A stretch of 64,000 nucleotides of DNA from the NCBI RefSeq assembly GCF_002741075.1, contig NZ_CP016634.1:202501-266500 (forward strand), in the 5' to 3' direction. The number at the start of each line of letters is the position of its first letter. Position 1 is the stretch's first letter. This stretch comes from Pseudomonas putida. Its GTDB lineage: Bacteria; Pseudomonadota; Gammaproteobacteria; Pseudomonadales; Pseudomonadaceae. Of the stretch, positions 28,801 through 36,778 are shown piece by piece. The notes under the pieces were generated by a model that worked only from the letters and a program-made list of their open reading frames with translations, was not told the DNA's origin and did not search any database. Made by a program: the position numbers and the translations under genes.

Positions 28801-28942
28801 GCTTGGTTTGCGGTGGGGACAGGCTATCGATCGTGCAGGGGTGCGTGCGGCTTGTCAGCAGGAGGAGTTAATGCGAGGTGCTCTTGCTCACTTACCGTCT
28901 TACTTCATAGCTGTCGCTGCTGAACATGGCGGATGGGTCTAG
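25820..28942 (+). CDS. hamB: HamB, Hachiman SF2 helicase (1040 aa)
   Basis: A superfamily 2 helicase. Walker A is PTSAGKT near residue 279; the DExH box is YDEGHQFDG near 381; motif V is STLAQGVNFPLKYLIVTS near 615; motif VI is LMGRAGRAG near 648. The N-terminal 270 residues are helical and the last 350 are a long accessory region, as in HamB proteins. The ATG at 25820 (MKPEASALN) is chosen over a start 30 bp earlier; it overlaps hamA by 11 bp. HamB is expected to scan DNA and release HamA. Nothing that looks like a third system gene lies in the 145 bp before the next (convergent) operon. Confidence 0.88.
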   Translation: MKPEASALNILSTTRARAKLHEFRVAPEDFNALPRDPAILFALAIGILGDVAATIADGIGAEVGAELGELQVPVGWNEGDADPQAALGFSSVFFDAFLNAQLDTELTSEFSLLCAAAYYVAGNVGSATVIVRRMEPPDTEIAGGLGYLAYSILRNDFVAIEVPHTHRAVTSRLLEALGRFFRFEGDIEAIVEACNQMRGYFYSAGSPRELLYADIVIAVCTLKLRNAARTKLPLASGLESELWRPALSKPHFPIELWPAQQRIADAGVLSGRSVVIQMPTSAGKTRATELIIRSAFLSRRANLAIIVAPYRSLCHDIRSDLVAAFSGENIRLDEASDSYQFDLALEALIADDSVLIVTPEKLLYMLRRAPDLAERIGLVIYDEGHQFDGITRGPTYELLLTSLRMALPVAAQIVLISAVIGNAADVAAWLIGDAQAVIGGDGLLPTTKSIAFASWQDQRGRLEYVKPQDPAEREFFVPRVIADTVLPLRGRERAVRRFPEKNGGDVGLFLGLHVVRNGSVAIFCGRKDSVTKICLRAVEILERGLDVEWPIASSDAMEVHKIRALCELELGAGASATQAAALGIFAHHADTPHGIRLAIEHAMKEGLARFVVCTSTLAQGVNFPLKYLIVTSTQQGGEPILVRDFHNLMGRAGRAGMHTEGSVIFSTPTIYDQRKQFRGRWTWDRAVELLDAKNSEPTRSSILALFDPYEQRTPPIVQEIPLAWLDLAFADATKFDEVVASARAVQPAINEREFRRFIEGRARAVQHIASFLIANMSFTDGEDAVMRIGELMANTLAYHLADEEIRPRLIALFRSIGQSIAVNTDDGMRALIRRSPLPPAAVVELQAWVDANIEVLRDAATEDRLFDEVAPIALRFATSRAICTISVQDVIPRTLREWVSGRSYATIFETLHKAGARAGRDRVTVEDAVALCESGFGYDVAMVVASLADLTEGLDEGLHSAATLLQKQIKYGLSERSAIAFHEAGFADRYVASGLGLRWGQAIDRAGVRAACQQEELMRGALAHLPSYFIAVAAEHGGWV

Positions 28943-29087
28943 AGTGCCTTTCACTGCCGGGTACTTGATCCGCCATAGACTTGGGGACGGTGAGATTTCT
29001 ATTCCACTGCATTTCTCTAGCCAAAGCTATTTCAGAGGCCATCACGCTAATTTCCACTAAGCAAAAAACTACAATGTCCGCTGAGCA

Positions 29088-29798
29088 TCAGACGGCATCA
29101 CCAAAGGCAGCTTGTTCCAGCACCTGATGCTGCCGCTGCCACCCCGGCATGTGACTAGCCACCAGCGCCCAGAAGGCCTTGGTATGGTTATTTTCCACCG
29201 TATGGCACAGCTCATGGAGGATGACGTAGTCCTGCACGCTGGCTGGCAGCTCCATCACCCGAGGATGAAACTCTAGGATGTGGTTTGCATCGCAACTCGC
29301 CCAACGGCTTTGGAAGTGACGAATACGGATACCGGCAGCCAGTAAGCCGGTTTCGCGCTGCCAGTGGCGCACACGTAGCGGTAGTTTCTCGTGAGCCCGC
29401 TCTCGATAGAACCGCTCCAGCAAGGGCATCAGCACTTCGGGAGGAATACTCAAACCATCAGGGTTATCAACGATAAAACGCGAGGCAGTGAAAGCTAACC
29501 GTGGTTTGAGCGCGTCTGGCACATGACGAACTTCAGTGTAATAGGTGCGCCCTGCATAGCGTAAGCGGCTACCCGTCACGATAGACTCACTAGCCAAAGG
29601 CTGATTCACCTGTGCCAATTTTTCCCGAATCCAACGTGCGCGGCGCAGCACCAAAGCCTCTTGCTCAGGTTCATCCACCTGCGGCCCTCGCAATAGAACG
29701 GGCCGCCCCCGTTCTACCGTCACGTAATGGCGCTTGAGTTTGCTATCGGGCTGGAAGTACCACTCGATAGCCGTTTGACCGTAATTCAATACTGGCAT
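29088..29798 (-). CDS. YgjP/M48-type zinc metallopeptidase in the RM operon (236 aa)
   Basis: The gluzincin motif HELCH (H195, E196, H199) with a further ligand candidate H205 (VENNHTKAFW) places it in the YgjP/DUF45 SprT-like family. It is 13 bp after hsdR and clearly in the same operon; such genes are often found behind type I hsdR. The N-terminal beta-rich region (IEWYFQPDSKLKRHYVTVER) is typical. A role in restriction control or turnover of HsdR is possible but not shown. Confidence 0.88.
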   Translation of the reverse strand: MPVLNYGQTAIEWYFQPDSKLKRHYVTVERGRPVLLRGPQVDEPEQEALVLRRARWIREKLAQVNQPLASESIVTGSRLRYAGRTYYTEVRHVPDALKPRLAFTASRFIVDNPDGLSIPPEVLMPLLERFYRERAHEKLPLRVRHWQRETGLLAAGIRIRHFQSRWASCDANHILEFHPRVMELPASVQDYVILHELCHTVENNHTKAFWALVASHMPGWQRQHQVLEQAAFGDAV

Positions 29799-29811
29799 GG
29801 AGGACGCCGCG

Positions 29812-32800
29812 TCAGTTTTTCAGCAGGATATCGAAGATTCGCTTGGCGTGATCACGCGCCACTGAGCGCTCCCATCCCGCCAGAGGCATCAATACCCCAC
29901 GCAGGTGGTCTCTAAAATCAGGGTGCGTATCCGGCATTTTCTTCCAGTTTTCAGTAGCCAGCGCACGGTTCAGCATTTCGTCTTCGAACAGCTTGGCCGT
30001 AGCCACTCTTGCCGTGTTCTCAGCCAGTAACGTACCAAGGTAGTGGTACACCGCTGAGTGCGCAGGCTTATTAAACCCGGTGTTGTCTTTGTCCTGAATC
30101 CGCTGGCTGAACAGCTCCAGTTGCTCTAGGAACTTGGCTTGAGTAATGCGACCGGCCTTTTCCTCTTCCAGCAGTTTTTCCAGCTCATCGGCTATCTTGT
30201 CGAAGAATGCTGGATCCTTGTCCTTGCCGGTGACGATGGTCTGCTTCAGCTGATTTTTCATCACCAGGGCGCGACTTCCAGGGCTCGCCAGTTTCTTTAG
30301 CCGCTCCATATCGCGGGCATCCAGAATCGACACCTCGTGGCCCAGCAGGCTCTTGGCCGGACTGGCAGCGATGTACTCATCCAGCAGCTGTTGCAGAAGC
30401 GCGGACTCCAGTTTGGTGATGCGTTCCTTGTAGGTACTGCCCGGAAGTTTGTCTCGCAGCATCAGGCGAATCTCACCTAGCAGGGTGAAATAGGGCTTGA
30501 AAGGAACTCCACGGACATCCGGTAGGATGATGTCCACAGAGCGGTTGAACTGTTTCACCAGATCGAGAAATTCTTCGACCATGTCCAACCGAGTGGCGGG
30601 GTCAAGGAAACGCTCGGCGTCGTCTTTGTAGGCCTCGCGCTGAACCACCGGGTCATGCTTTTTCGGCAGCAGCTTGAGAATACGGTCGAGCGTTGCTTGC
30701 AGTTTGGGCAGTTCGGTTTCAACCCCTTCCCAGACCTGTGAAGGCTTCACCTCGCCGCCATAAATCTTCAGCGCATGGTCAAGGTGCTCAACCACTCCAT
30801 GGTAATCCACGATGTAACCGGCATTCTTGCCTGGGAGAGTACGGTTCACCCGTGCGATAGCCTGCAACAGGGTGTGCTCCTTAAGCGGCTTGTCGAGGTA
30901 CATGGTGCCGACAATCGGAGCATCCCACCCGGTCAGTAGCATGTCTGAAACGATGATCAGCCCGACGTTGTTCGCCTGCGGCTTACCATCAAGCCCTTTA
31001 CTTTCCTCACCGTAGGGCAGGGGAAACAGCTTGCTGACAAAATTTCCGATCTGCTCGGACGGCATGGCCACCGGGGTCTTTCCGGCTTTCACCTCGGCCT
31101 TGACCCGCTCCTCGATGCTGCGAATCTTGTCAGTCTCGATCCCGCATTCTGCCGCCTCTTCCATGGCAGAAGCCCCCGTACGGGAAGGGGTGATGCTGGC
31201 CAGGGAAATAACTACCTTGCTATCAACGGTTGGCAGTCCTTTTTGCCCCCGCTCGACCATGATTGCATCGATCAGATCCTTGTAGCGTACCGCCATATCG
31301 CGGCCATCGCACACCAGCATGGCCTTCAAGCCCTTGGCTTTTACGTTACTGAGGAAGTGCTCGACCAGATGCTCCGCGACCTGCTCCATGCGGTCACCGG
31401 CCTGGCGCCAGCGGCGCAGCAGTTCACGCTTTAACTCGTGCTGTCGAACCTCACTCTGGTCGGCAAACTGCTCTTTGAACGCGGCATCCAACTCAGCATT
31501 AGCCGACAGCGCAACCCAAGCATCCTGGTATTTGATCGGTAGGGTGGCGCCATCTGCCACCGCTTCTTGCAGGCGGTATTCGTCGATGTACGCACCACCA
31601 CCAAACTCGCCCAATGTGTGTTTGTCCTCTTGCAGCAGCGGTGTACCGGTGAAAGCGATGAACTTGGCGTTGGGCAAGCTGGCGCGCATAAAGGCCGCGA
31701 GGAAGTCGTACTGGCTGCGGTGAGCTTCGTCGACCAGCACATAGAAATTAGACTTGGTACTCAGCACTCGGAAGTGCACTTTCTCCCGGCTGATCTCCTC
31801 CCACTGAGCCTTCACCGGCTCACCGTTCTCATCCACCTCCAAGTGGCGGATATTGCGCTCATGCGCAATATAGAAGTCCTTTTCCTCACGAATACGTCGG
31901 TGGCGGGTCGCTTGCAGCTCATCTTCTTCTTCGTCAGGAGTCTCAGCAGTCTGCTCACCGGGCTGGTCGTTCTCCTGAAACTTCTGCACCGTGCTGGTAA
32001 ATACGCTGCCGTAGTCGTTGGATAACATCTTCACCAAGCCATCAACCGACACAGCATGAATGGCATTGATGCCCACCGCATGGAAGGTATCGAAGATCTG
32101 CTTATCTAGGTCTTTGCGGTCTGTCAGTACCAGCACGGTAGGGTTGTTCAACCCAGTACTATCGGCACGCAGCATTCGCGCGAGCAGGGCCATTGTCAGG
32201 GATTTGCCGCTACCCTGGGTATGCCAGACAACACCGCCCATGGGCTTTGGCGCGCACAGGCGATCCACCGTTTTGCACACAACCCGCCATTGTTGATAGC
32301 GCGGAAGCTTCTTCACAGTCTTGCCGTCACGGGTTTCGAACAGCACAAAATGAGTGATCAGTTGCAGGAAGCGACTCGGCTCGAACAGTGCCCACAGCAG
32401 GCTCTCCTGCTCACTGGGTGTATCGTCTAATAGGGCAGCAACAGCAGCAGTTTCCTGCGCCTGCAAACGAAAGCGGGCGTAATACGCTGGCTTGGTCAGG
32501 ATCGCGCCATACAGCCCTTCACGCCGATTCAGCCCAACACAGACCTGGTTGAATACAAACTGGGTTGGGAAGGTGCTTTGGTAGCCATCCAATTGGCCCA
32601 AGGCTTCATCCAGGCGGTGATGGCTGGCTTTGCATTCGATGATGGCCAGGGGCAAGCCATTCACAAACAGCAGCAGGTCAGGGCGGAAAACATCCCCATC
32701 GGCATTGCGCCCCACGTACTGATCGACCACATGAAAGTCGTTGTTGCTGGCATCGTTGGCGTCGAAGAAGCGCACACTGCGCGGCTTACCTTCGACATCC

Positions 32801-33096
32801 TTCACCTGAATATCCGAACGATGCACCGCTTGTTCCCAGAACGCCTTGTTGGCGGGCAACAGCTCATCGTTGACGCGCTTATGTAGCTCGATCAGTGCCG
32901 CACTGATGCCACCGGGTGCGCTCGCCAGCCATGGGTTGAGGCCCAGCAGACGAACCTGCAACACATCATCCAGTACCGGTGCCAGATGGCGATGCTCAAC
33001 TTGCACCCGGCTACCGGGCAGATGGGTATAACCCAGCTTGATCAACCAATTGATGGCGGGCAGCTCGACCCCGACCTTCTCTGGTGACTGGCTCAT
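29812..33096 (-). CDS. hsdR: Type I restriction enzyme, R subunit (1094 aa)
   Basis: HsdR translocates DNA and cuts it. The PD-(D/E)XK nuclease is near residues 148-165 ([24 protein letters not shown] in two adjoining parts), Walker A is HTQGSGKS near 292-299, and the DEAH box is [12 protein letters not shown] near 453. Motor motifs continue to [17 protein letters not shown]. Length matches the family. It is co-transcribed leftward after hsdM, hsdS and a broken OST-HTH gene; the gene is open throughout and looks active. Confidence 0.95.
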   Translation of the reverse strand: MSQSPEKVGVELPAINWLIKLGYTHLPGSRVQVEHRHLAPVLDDVLQVRLLGLNPWLASAPGGISAALIELHKRVNDELLPANKAFWEQAVHRSDIQVKDVEGKPRSVRFFDANDASNNDFHVVDQYVGRNADGDVFRPDLLLFVNGLPLAIIECKASHHRLDEALGQLDGYQSTFPTQFVFNQVCVGLNRREGLYGAILTKPAYYARFRLQAQETAAVAALLDDTPSEQESLLWALFEPSRFLQLITHFVLFETRDGKTVKKLPRYQQWRVVCKTVDRLCAPKPMGGVVWHTQGSGKSLTMALLARMLRADSTGLNNPTVLVLTDRKDLDKQIFDTFHAVGINAIHAVSVDGLVKMLSNDYGSVFTSTVQKFQENDQPGEQTAETPDEEEDELQATRHRRIREEKDFYIAHERNIRHLEVDENGEPVKAQWEEISREKVHFRVLSTKSNFYVLVDEAHRSQYDFLAAFMRASLPNAKFIAFTGTPLLQEDKHTLGEFGGGAYIDEYRLQEAVADGATLPIKYQDAWVALSANAELDAAFKEQFADQSEVRQHELKRELLRRWRQAGDRMEQVAEHLVEHFLSNVKAKGLKAMLVCDGRDMAVRYKDLIDAIMVERGQKGLPTVDSKVVISLASITPSRTGASAMEEAAECGIETDKIRSIEERVKAEVKAGKTPVAMPSEQIGNFVSKLFPLPYGEESKGLDGKPQANNVGLIIVSDMLLTGWDAPIVGTMYLDKPLKEHTLLQAIARVNRTLPGKNAGYIVDYHGVVEHLDHALKIYGGEVKPSQVWEGVETELPKLQATLDRILKLLPKKHDPVVQREAYKDDAERFLDPATRLDMVEEFLDLVKQFNRSVDIILPDVRGVPFKPYFTLLGEIRLMLRDKLPGSTYKERITKLESALLQQLLDEYIAASPAKSLLGHEVSILDARDMERLKKLASPGSRALVMKNQLKQTIVTGKDKDPAFFDKIADELEKLLEEEKAGRITQAKFLEQLELFSQRIQDKDNTGFNKPAHSAVYHYLGTLLAENTARVATAKLFEDEMLNRALATENWKKMPDTHPDFRDHLRGVLMPLAGWERSVARDHAKRIFDILLKN

Positions 33097-33099
33097 TGC

Positions 33100-33578
33100 T
33101 TACTCCTGCTCCCTGGAGGTTTCCCTCGGACGACTGCGATACCAAACCACCGTAGCGCCATTTTCGGCTTGGCTTTGCTTACGAATTTCAAACTGCTGCG
33201 ACTCATGGATGACATGATGCCAACTCTCACAGCCATAACGCTTGGGCGTCTGCTCGGGGTAGGTCTTGGCAATCCAGTGAATGGCCTCCAAAAGAGGTGT
33301 CCACCCCGCCTGAGCCAGCTTGGCTTCCGCTTCACGCAAGCATGCAGTTACCCCGCTGCTGGGCCAGTGTACGATGACATCGACCCAGATGCCGTAGAAA
33401 ACAGCATCTTCGTACTCTTTGGTTTGCATGAACGAAACCATCAGCTGTCGAGCCTCATCCATGGATTGAGCAGCCGCTCGTACTGCTGCAATTGCAACAT
33501 ACAGAGTCCAAGCTTGCGCTGCACGGTGCGCTGATGGTCAGGTACAGGATCCGAGGGCGGGGGGGGAATTTCGTCCAT
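33100..33578 (-). pseudogene. Broken OST-HTH/LOTUS-domain gene in the RM operon
   Basis: Two pieces of one gene. An upstream 45-codon frame begins at 33578 (MDEIPPPPSDPVPDHQRTVQ, then RKLGLCMLQLQQYERLL), the N-terminus of OST-HTH proteins often found with type I RM genes. It goes out of frame at CTCAATCCATGG. The downstream frame (33462-33100, MDEARQLMVSFMQTKEYEDA and on) holds the LOTUS-like C-terminal domain: GWTPLLEAIHWIAKTYPEQT, YGCESWHHVIHESQQFEIRK and VVWYRSRP. The middle of the protein is missing and the frames differ, so an internal deletion with frameshift is likely. The downstream frame could still be translated as a 120-residue protein. Family assignment is from memory. Confidence 0.6.
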
Positions 33579-33588
33579 GAAGAAAGAC

Positions 33589-34902
33589 TCAGCTTGGACC
33601 GCTAGAGCTATCGAGCTTGACCCGCCATTCGCCGGTTAGCAGCTTTTGCATCAGGCCACGCTTAATAGACTCAACAGCACATCGCTTCGTTTCAAGTACC
33701 TGACGTTTTGCATCAACGTCATCTAGAATCTGACTAATCTTCTGCTGCTCAGCTAACGGCGGCAGAGGAATAGTGATATTTGCCAGCGCGCTCAATCCAA
33801 GCGTTTTGTTTCGACCAGCCCCGCCTGGAGATGCCAATGAGAGCGAGGCGATTCCAGCTGGTGTGACCAAGTACCTATAGATGTAGGAAGTATCGGCCCG
33901 AGACCTGTCCACGGTGCATGTGATGTACCTATGCGAACCATAACGGCCATCATCTTCGGGCTTTGCTACAGCTACGGCACCTTCCCATGCAAACACATTT
34001 GAAAACAGAAGGTCTCCAGCTTTAATTTCGAATAGCCGCTTGTTGCCAACCTCAGAACCAAGCAGAGTTGGCTTATGAAATGTCCCCTTTCCATAAGAGC
34101 GCAGGCCCAGTTCGGGATATACCGCATCGGGGCAGATTTCTACCGGTCTTCGAATTAGCGGTGCAATATCGCCGAGCCGTATTACCTTCCACGTGGAAGG
34201 AATGTCCAGCGACAGCACTTCTTTAAATTCTGTATGAAGCACCCACTGACCACTGGCATCTTGGGTGCCCATACCCCTGCTGAATAGGGTTTGCATCAGG
34301 CCCTGTTTGAGGGTAAGGGTGGCTTCAGTCTGGCGGGTTATGAGGTCTAGCTTCTCGTCCAAGGCCGTGAGAATAGCAGCAATTTTCTGCTGTTCTGCGA
34401 GCGGAGGGGTCGTAAGCAATAGACCTTTTACGTCGGCCGAATTTACAGCGGGATAGTTGGAGCCAACCGTCAGTTTCTCGATTTGTGCATCCACTCCACC
34501 AGAGAGCAACGATTGATAGAGATACTCGGGGGACGCAATCTCTGCCCTTGCGCGAACAACAGCAAATCCAGTTGATGCAATCACATTGCCATCTACGCGA
34601 CGCGCGAAGTAATGCCCCTTTAACTTAGGGCGGACGGTGGCAAACAAGATGTCCCCTGTTTTGATTTTGCGTCGCGCTCGTGAAGGGGCTTCAGAAAATT
34701 TGATATGGTCGTGACCACTAATCAACCGCCCAGAATCTACGTCGCCCAGGCTTATGTAGCGAAACGAGAAATCTGCGGCTGTCTTATTTGATAGAGATTC
34801 CGAATCAACATCCGCGAGCAATCCAACTTTCTCGACAGACCAGTCAGAAGGTATCCATCCAATCTCAGTCTCCTTGTATCCGGGCTTGTTGACCACGCTC
34901 AT
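33589..34902 (-). CDS. hsdS: Type I restriction enzyme, specificity subunit (437 aa)
   Basis: HsdS carries the two target-recognition domains that set the methylation site. Both conserved helical spacers are visible: PPLAEQQKIAAILTALDEKL near residue 167-186 and PPLAEQQKISQILDDVDAKR near 383-402, each following a variable domain (residues about 20-160 and 225-380). It overlaps hsdM by 4 bp. The two recognition domains differ from one another, so a bipartite asymmetric site is expected. Confidence 0.93.
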   Translation of the reverse strand: MSVVNKPGYKETEIGWIPSDWSVEKVGLLADVDSESLSNKTAADFSFRYISLGDVDSGRLISGHDHIKFSEAPSRARRKIKTGDILFATVRPKLKGHYFARRVDGNVIASTGFAVVRARAEIASPEYLYQSLLSGGVDAQIEKLTVGSNYPAVNSADVKGLLLTTPPLAEQQKIAAILTALDEKLDLITRQTEATLTLKQGLMQTLFSRGMGTQDASGQWVLHTEFKEVLSLDIPSTWKVIRLGDIAPLIRRPVEICPDAVYPELGLRSYGKGTFHKPTLLGSEVGNKRLFEIKAGDLLFSNVFAWEGAVAVAKPEDDGRYGSHRYITCTVDRSRADTSYIYRYLVTPAGIASLSLASPGGAGRNKTLGLSALANITIPLPPLAEQQKISQILDDVDAKRQVLETKRCAVESIKRGLMQKLLTGEWRVKLDSSSGPS

Positions 34903-36509
34903 TCCTCATTCTCCAACAAGCCTAGTTCGGAGAAATAACCACTCAGCCGCGCATCAATTTGCGCTTCTTCCTCAGCCAGCATTGCCAATTGCGCCAAGGT
35001 GGCGGCCACATCTACAGCCTCTTCGGTCTCGCCGTTGTCTATATATCGGGCGATGTTGAGGTTGCCGTCGTTGCTTCGGATTTCGTCTAGCTTGACGACA
35101 CGGCAGTAGTTCTCCACCTCAGTCTGCTGCTCGAACGCAGCCTTGTGAGTGCTAACGATACGAGTGACGTCTTCAACCCGCAGACTGTTCTGCACCTTGT
35201 TATCACCATAGTCGGCACTAGCGTCAATAATGATTACCTTGCCCTTCAGCGCCGGCGGCTTTTGCTTATTCAGAATTAGTACGCAAGCCGGAATGGGGGT
35301 GTTGTAGAACAACGCAGGTGGTAAGCCGACAATGGCTTCAATCAGATCTCCTGGCTGTTTTCCGTTGGCAGCGTCGGTGCCAAAGAGCAGTCCATTGCGA
35401 ATCTTTCCTTCCTCGCCACTGCGGAACAGAACGCCATGGGGCAAGATAATTCCCATACGACCATCCGCTTTAAGGCTTGCCAGCATATGCTGAGCGAAGG
35501 CTAGGTCGGCAAAGCTACGTGGAGGGATACCATAGACCAACCGACCATAAGGATCACTGACCTGCTTGTAGTTGGGGGCTTTGGCCTTCTTGCCATTTTC
35601 CTGCTCGTTCTCGTTGCTTAGCTCCAGCGGAGTCCACCAGGACTTTGCCGAGAAGGGCGGATTGGCAATAACCCGGTCGAATGTCTTCAGATAGTCGCCG
35701 TCCAGGTGCTTAGGCTCCACCAAGGTGTCGCCACGCTCAATGGAGGCATGCATGTTGTGTAGGTAAAGATTGAGCTTGGCGATAGCCCAGGTGCCCAGGT
35801 TCCTTTCCTGTCCGTACAGCAGTACATTGGGTTTCCCCATCAGGGTGCCATTGGGCAAATCAGATACATGATGGGCGCTTTCCACCAGCATGCCGCCACT
35901 GCCGCAGGTGGGGTCATACACGCTGTGGCCGGGTTGCGGATCGATTAGCTCAACCACCAATTGCACCACGGCCTTGGGCGTATAGAACTCACCGCCTTTT
36001 TTACCGGCGTCGTCGGCAAACTGCTTGATCAGATATTCGTAGGCATCGCCCAGCATGTCGGCTTTGTACAGGTCGTCATTGCCCAGCTTGTACTGGTTAA
36101 AGTGACGTAGCAGGCGCTGCAATGTGGCATCCGCCAATACCCGCTTGTCACCGTACTGCGTAGCCGTCAGAACGTGTTGCAGCTCAGGGTTGTTGGCCTC
36201 GATGGTCGCGAATGCCTTATCCAGCGCCTCGCCGATATTTTCGGTGCGCGAGATCAAATCGAACCAGCGAGCACTGATCGGAAACTTGCCCCATTTGTCC
36301 TCGATCTCATCCTGGGCATCGCCATAGCTCAGGCTTTCGTCCTTCATCAGCTTAGCGACGCGCTCGTCGAAGACGTCGTTGTAACGTTTTAGGAAGAGCA
36401 GGCCGAAAATGTAGTTCTTGAAGTCGGAGGAGTCGATGGAACCACGCAGGATGTTCGCGGATTCCCAGAGCCAGGACTCCAGCGTTTCGAGTGACAGCTT
36501 GTCAGTCAT
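34899..36509 (-). CDS. hsdM: Type I restriction enzyme, M subunit (536 aa)
   Basis: The N6-adenine methyltransferase. An HsdM N-terminal domain (LESWLWESANILRGSIDSSD) precedes AdoMet motif I DPTCGSGGM near residue 198 and catalytic motif NPPFSAK near 281. The ATG at 36509 (MTDKLSLETL) matches the family start; an upstream in-frame start would add 13 residues. It is the first gene of the leftward hsdM-hsdS-(OST-HTH)-hsdR-YgjP operon and lies just inside the right end of the transposon, with its promoter between 36510 and 36690 (a TTGACT on the minus strand at 36605-36610 is a candidate -35). Confidence 0.95.
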   Translation of the reverse strand: MTDKLSLETLESWLWESANILRGSIDSSDFKNYIFGLLFLKRYNDVFDERVAKLMKDESLSYGDAQDEIEDKWGKFPISARWFDLISRTENIGEALDKAFATIEANNPELQHVLTATQYGDKRVLADATLQRLLRHFNQYKLGNDDLYKADMLGDAYEYLIKQFADDAGKKGGEFYTPKAVVQLVVELIDPQPGHSVYDPTCGSGGMLVESAHHVSDLPNGTLMGKPNVLLYGQERNLGTWAIAKLNLYLHNMHASIERGDTLVEPKHLDGDYLKTFDRVIANPPFSAKSWWTPLELSNENEQENGKKAKAPNYKQVSDPYGRLVYGIPPRSFADLAFAQHMLASLKADGRMGIILPHGVLFRSGEEGKIRNGLLFGTDAANGKQPGDLIEAIVGLPPALFYNTPIPACVLILNKQKPPALKGKVIIIDASADYGDNKVQNSLRVEDVTRIVSTHKAAFEQQTEVENYCRVVKLDEIRSNDGNLNIARYIDNGETEEAVDVAATLAQLAMLAEEEAQIDARLSGYFSELGLLENEE

Positions 36510-36683
36510 GGGTAAATCAATCCCTATAAAAAGTACGACGCCCAGCACCTAGCGATTGCTGCCATGGCGCATGGGTACACCAGAAAAGTGGGCTTGATTG
36601 TACAAGTCAACGCCATCTGGAGCCCGAAAATTCATCTCGTTTCGTCGCTCCCTATCAAACGAGCATCGCCGTCTAGAGAACAA

Positions 36684-36713
36684 AAAAAGGGCTGCCAAAT
36701 GGCAGCCCTTTTT
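36684..36713. terminator. Bidirectional terminator carried by the transposon right end
   Basis: AAAAAGGGCTGCC (36684-36696) pairs with GGCAGCCCTTTTT (36701-36713), loop AAAT, with runs of A and T on both sides. It is 56 bp inside the transposon and would stop nrdB transcripts coming from the right, replacing the displaced native terminator and shielding hsdM. Confidence 0.85.
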
Positions 36714-36720
36714 GGTGCAT

Positions 36721-36768
36721 CCGTTTCACGCTTAGTGAGAGGGTTTCACGGATTAGAGATTTTGAGCG
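36721..36768 (-). repeat. Transposon right end with two transposase-binding-like sites
   Basis: Reading inward on the minus strand: terminus CGCTCAAAAT, then CTCTAATCCGTGAAACC (36758-36742) and CACTAAGCGTGAAACGG (36737-36721), 21 bp apart. Both match the left-end motif in the same inward orientation. The closer packing than on the left mirrors the asymmetry of Tn7 ends, and as in Tn7 the densely packed end faces the attachment gene. Confidence 0.78.
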
Positions 36769-36773
36769 AGCAG
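36769..36773 (+). repeat. Target-site duplication, right copy (AGCAG)
   Basis: Identical and in the same orientation as 10739-10743, immediately outside the TGAGCG terminus. It is 5 bp from the nrdB stop codon. Confidence 0.85.
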
Positions 36774-36778
36774 GGCAA

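Larger units (their letters stand above)
10744..36768. mobile_element. Tn7-like transposon (26,025 bp) inserted downstream of nrdB
   Basis: The element is bounded by inverted CGCTCA...TGAGCG termini, a perfect 5-bp AGCAG duplication, and copies of a ~17-bp motif reading inward from each end (four on the left, two on the right). It encodes TnsA, TnsB, TnsC and TniQ in one leftward operon at the left end, followed by cargo: small zinc-ribbon proteins, HTH regulator, serine recombinase with two ParB-like genes, DUF262/DUF1524 nuclease, Hachiman and a type I restriction-modification operon. The right end is 10 bp past the nrdB stop (5 bp plus the duplication). Insertion just after a conserved housekeeping gene is the TnsD-type behaviour known for Tn7 at glmS; nrdB as target is inferred here. 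No Cas genes or CRISPR array are present. The tns genes look more AT-rich than the flanking chromosome, suggesting transfer. Confidence 0.9.

Noticed and set aside
10744..36768. CRISPR-associated transposon
   Set aside because: No Cas6/7/8, Cas12k or CRISPR array; target choice by TniQ alone is the simpler reading.
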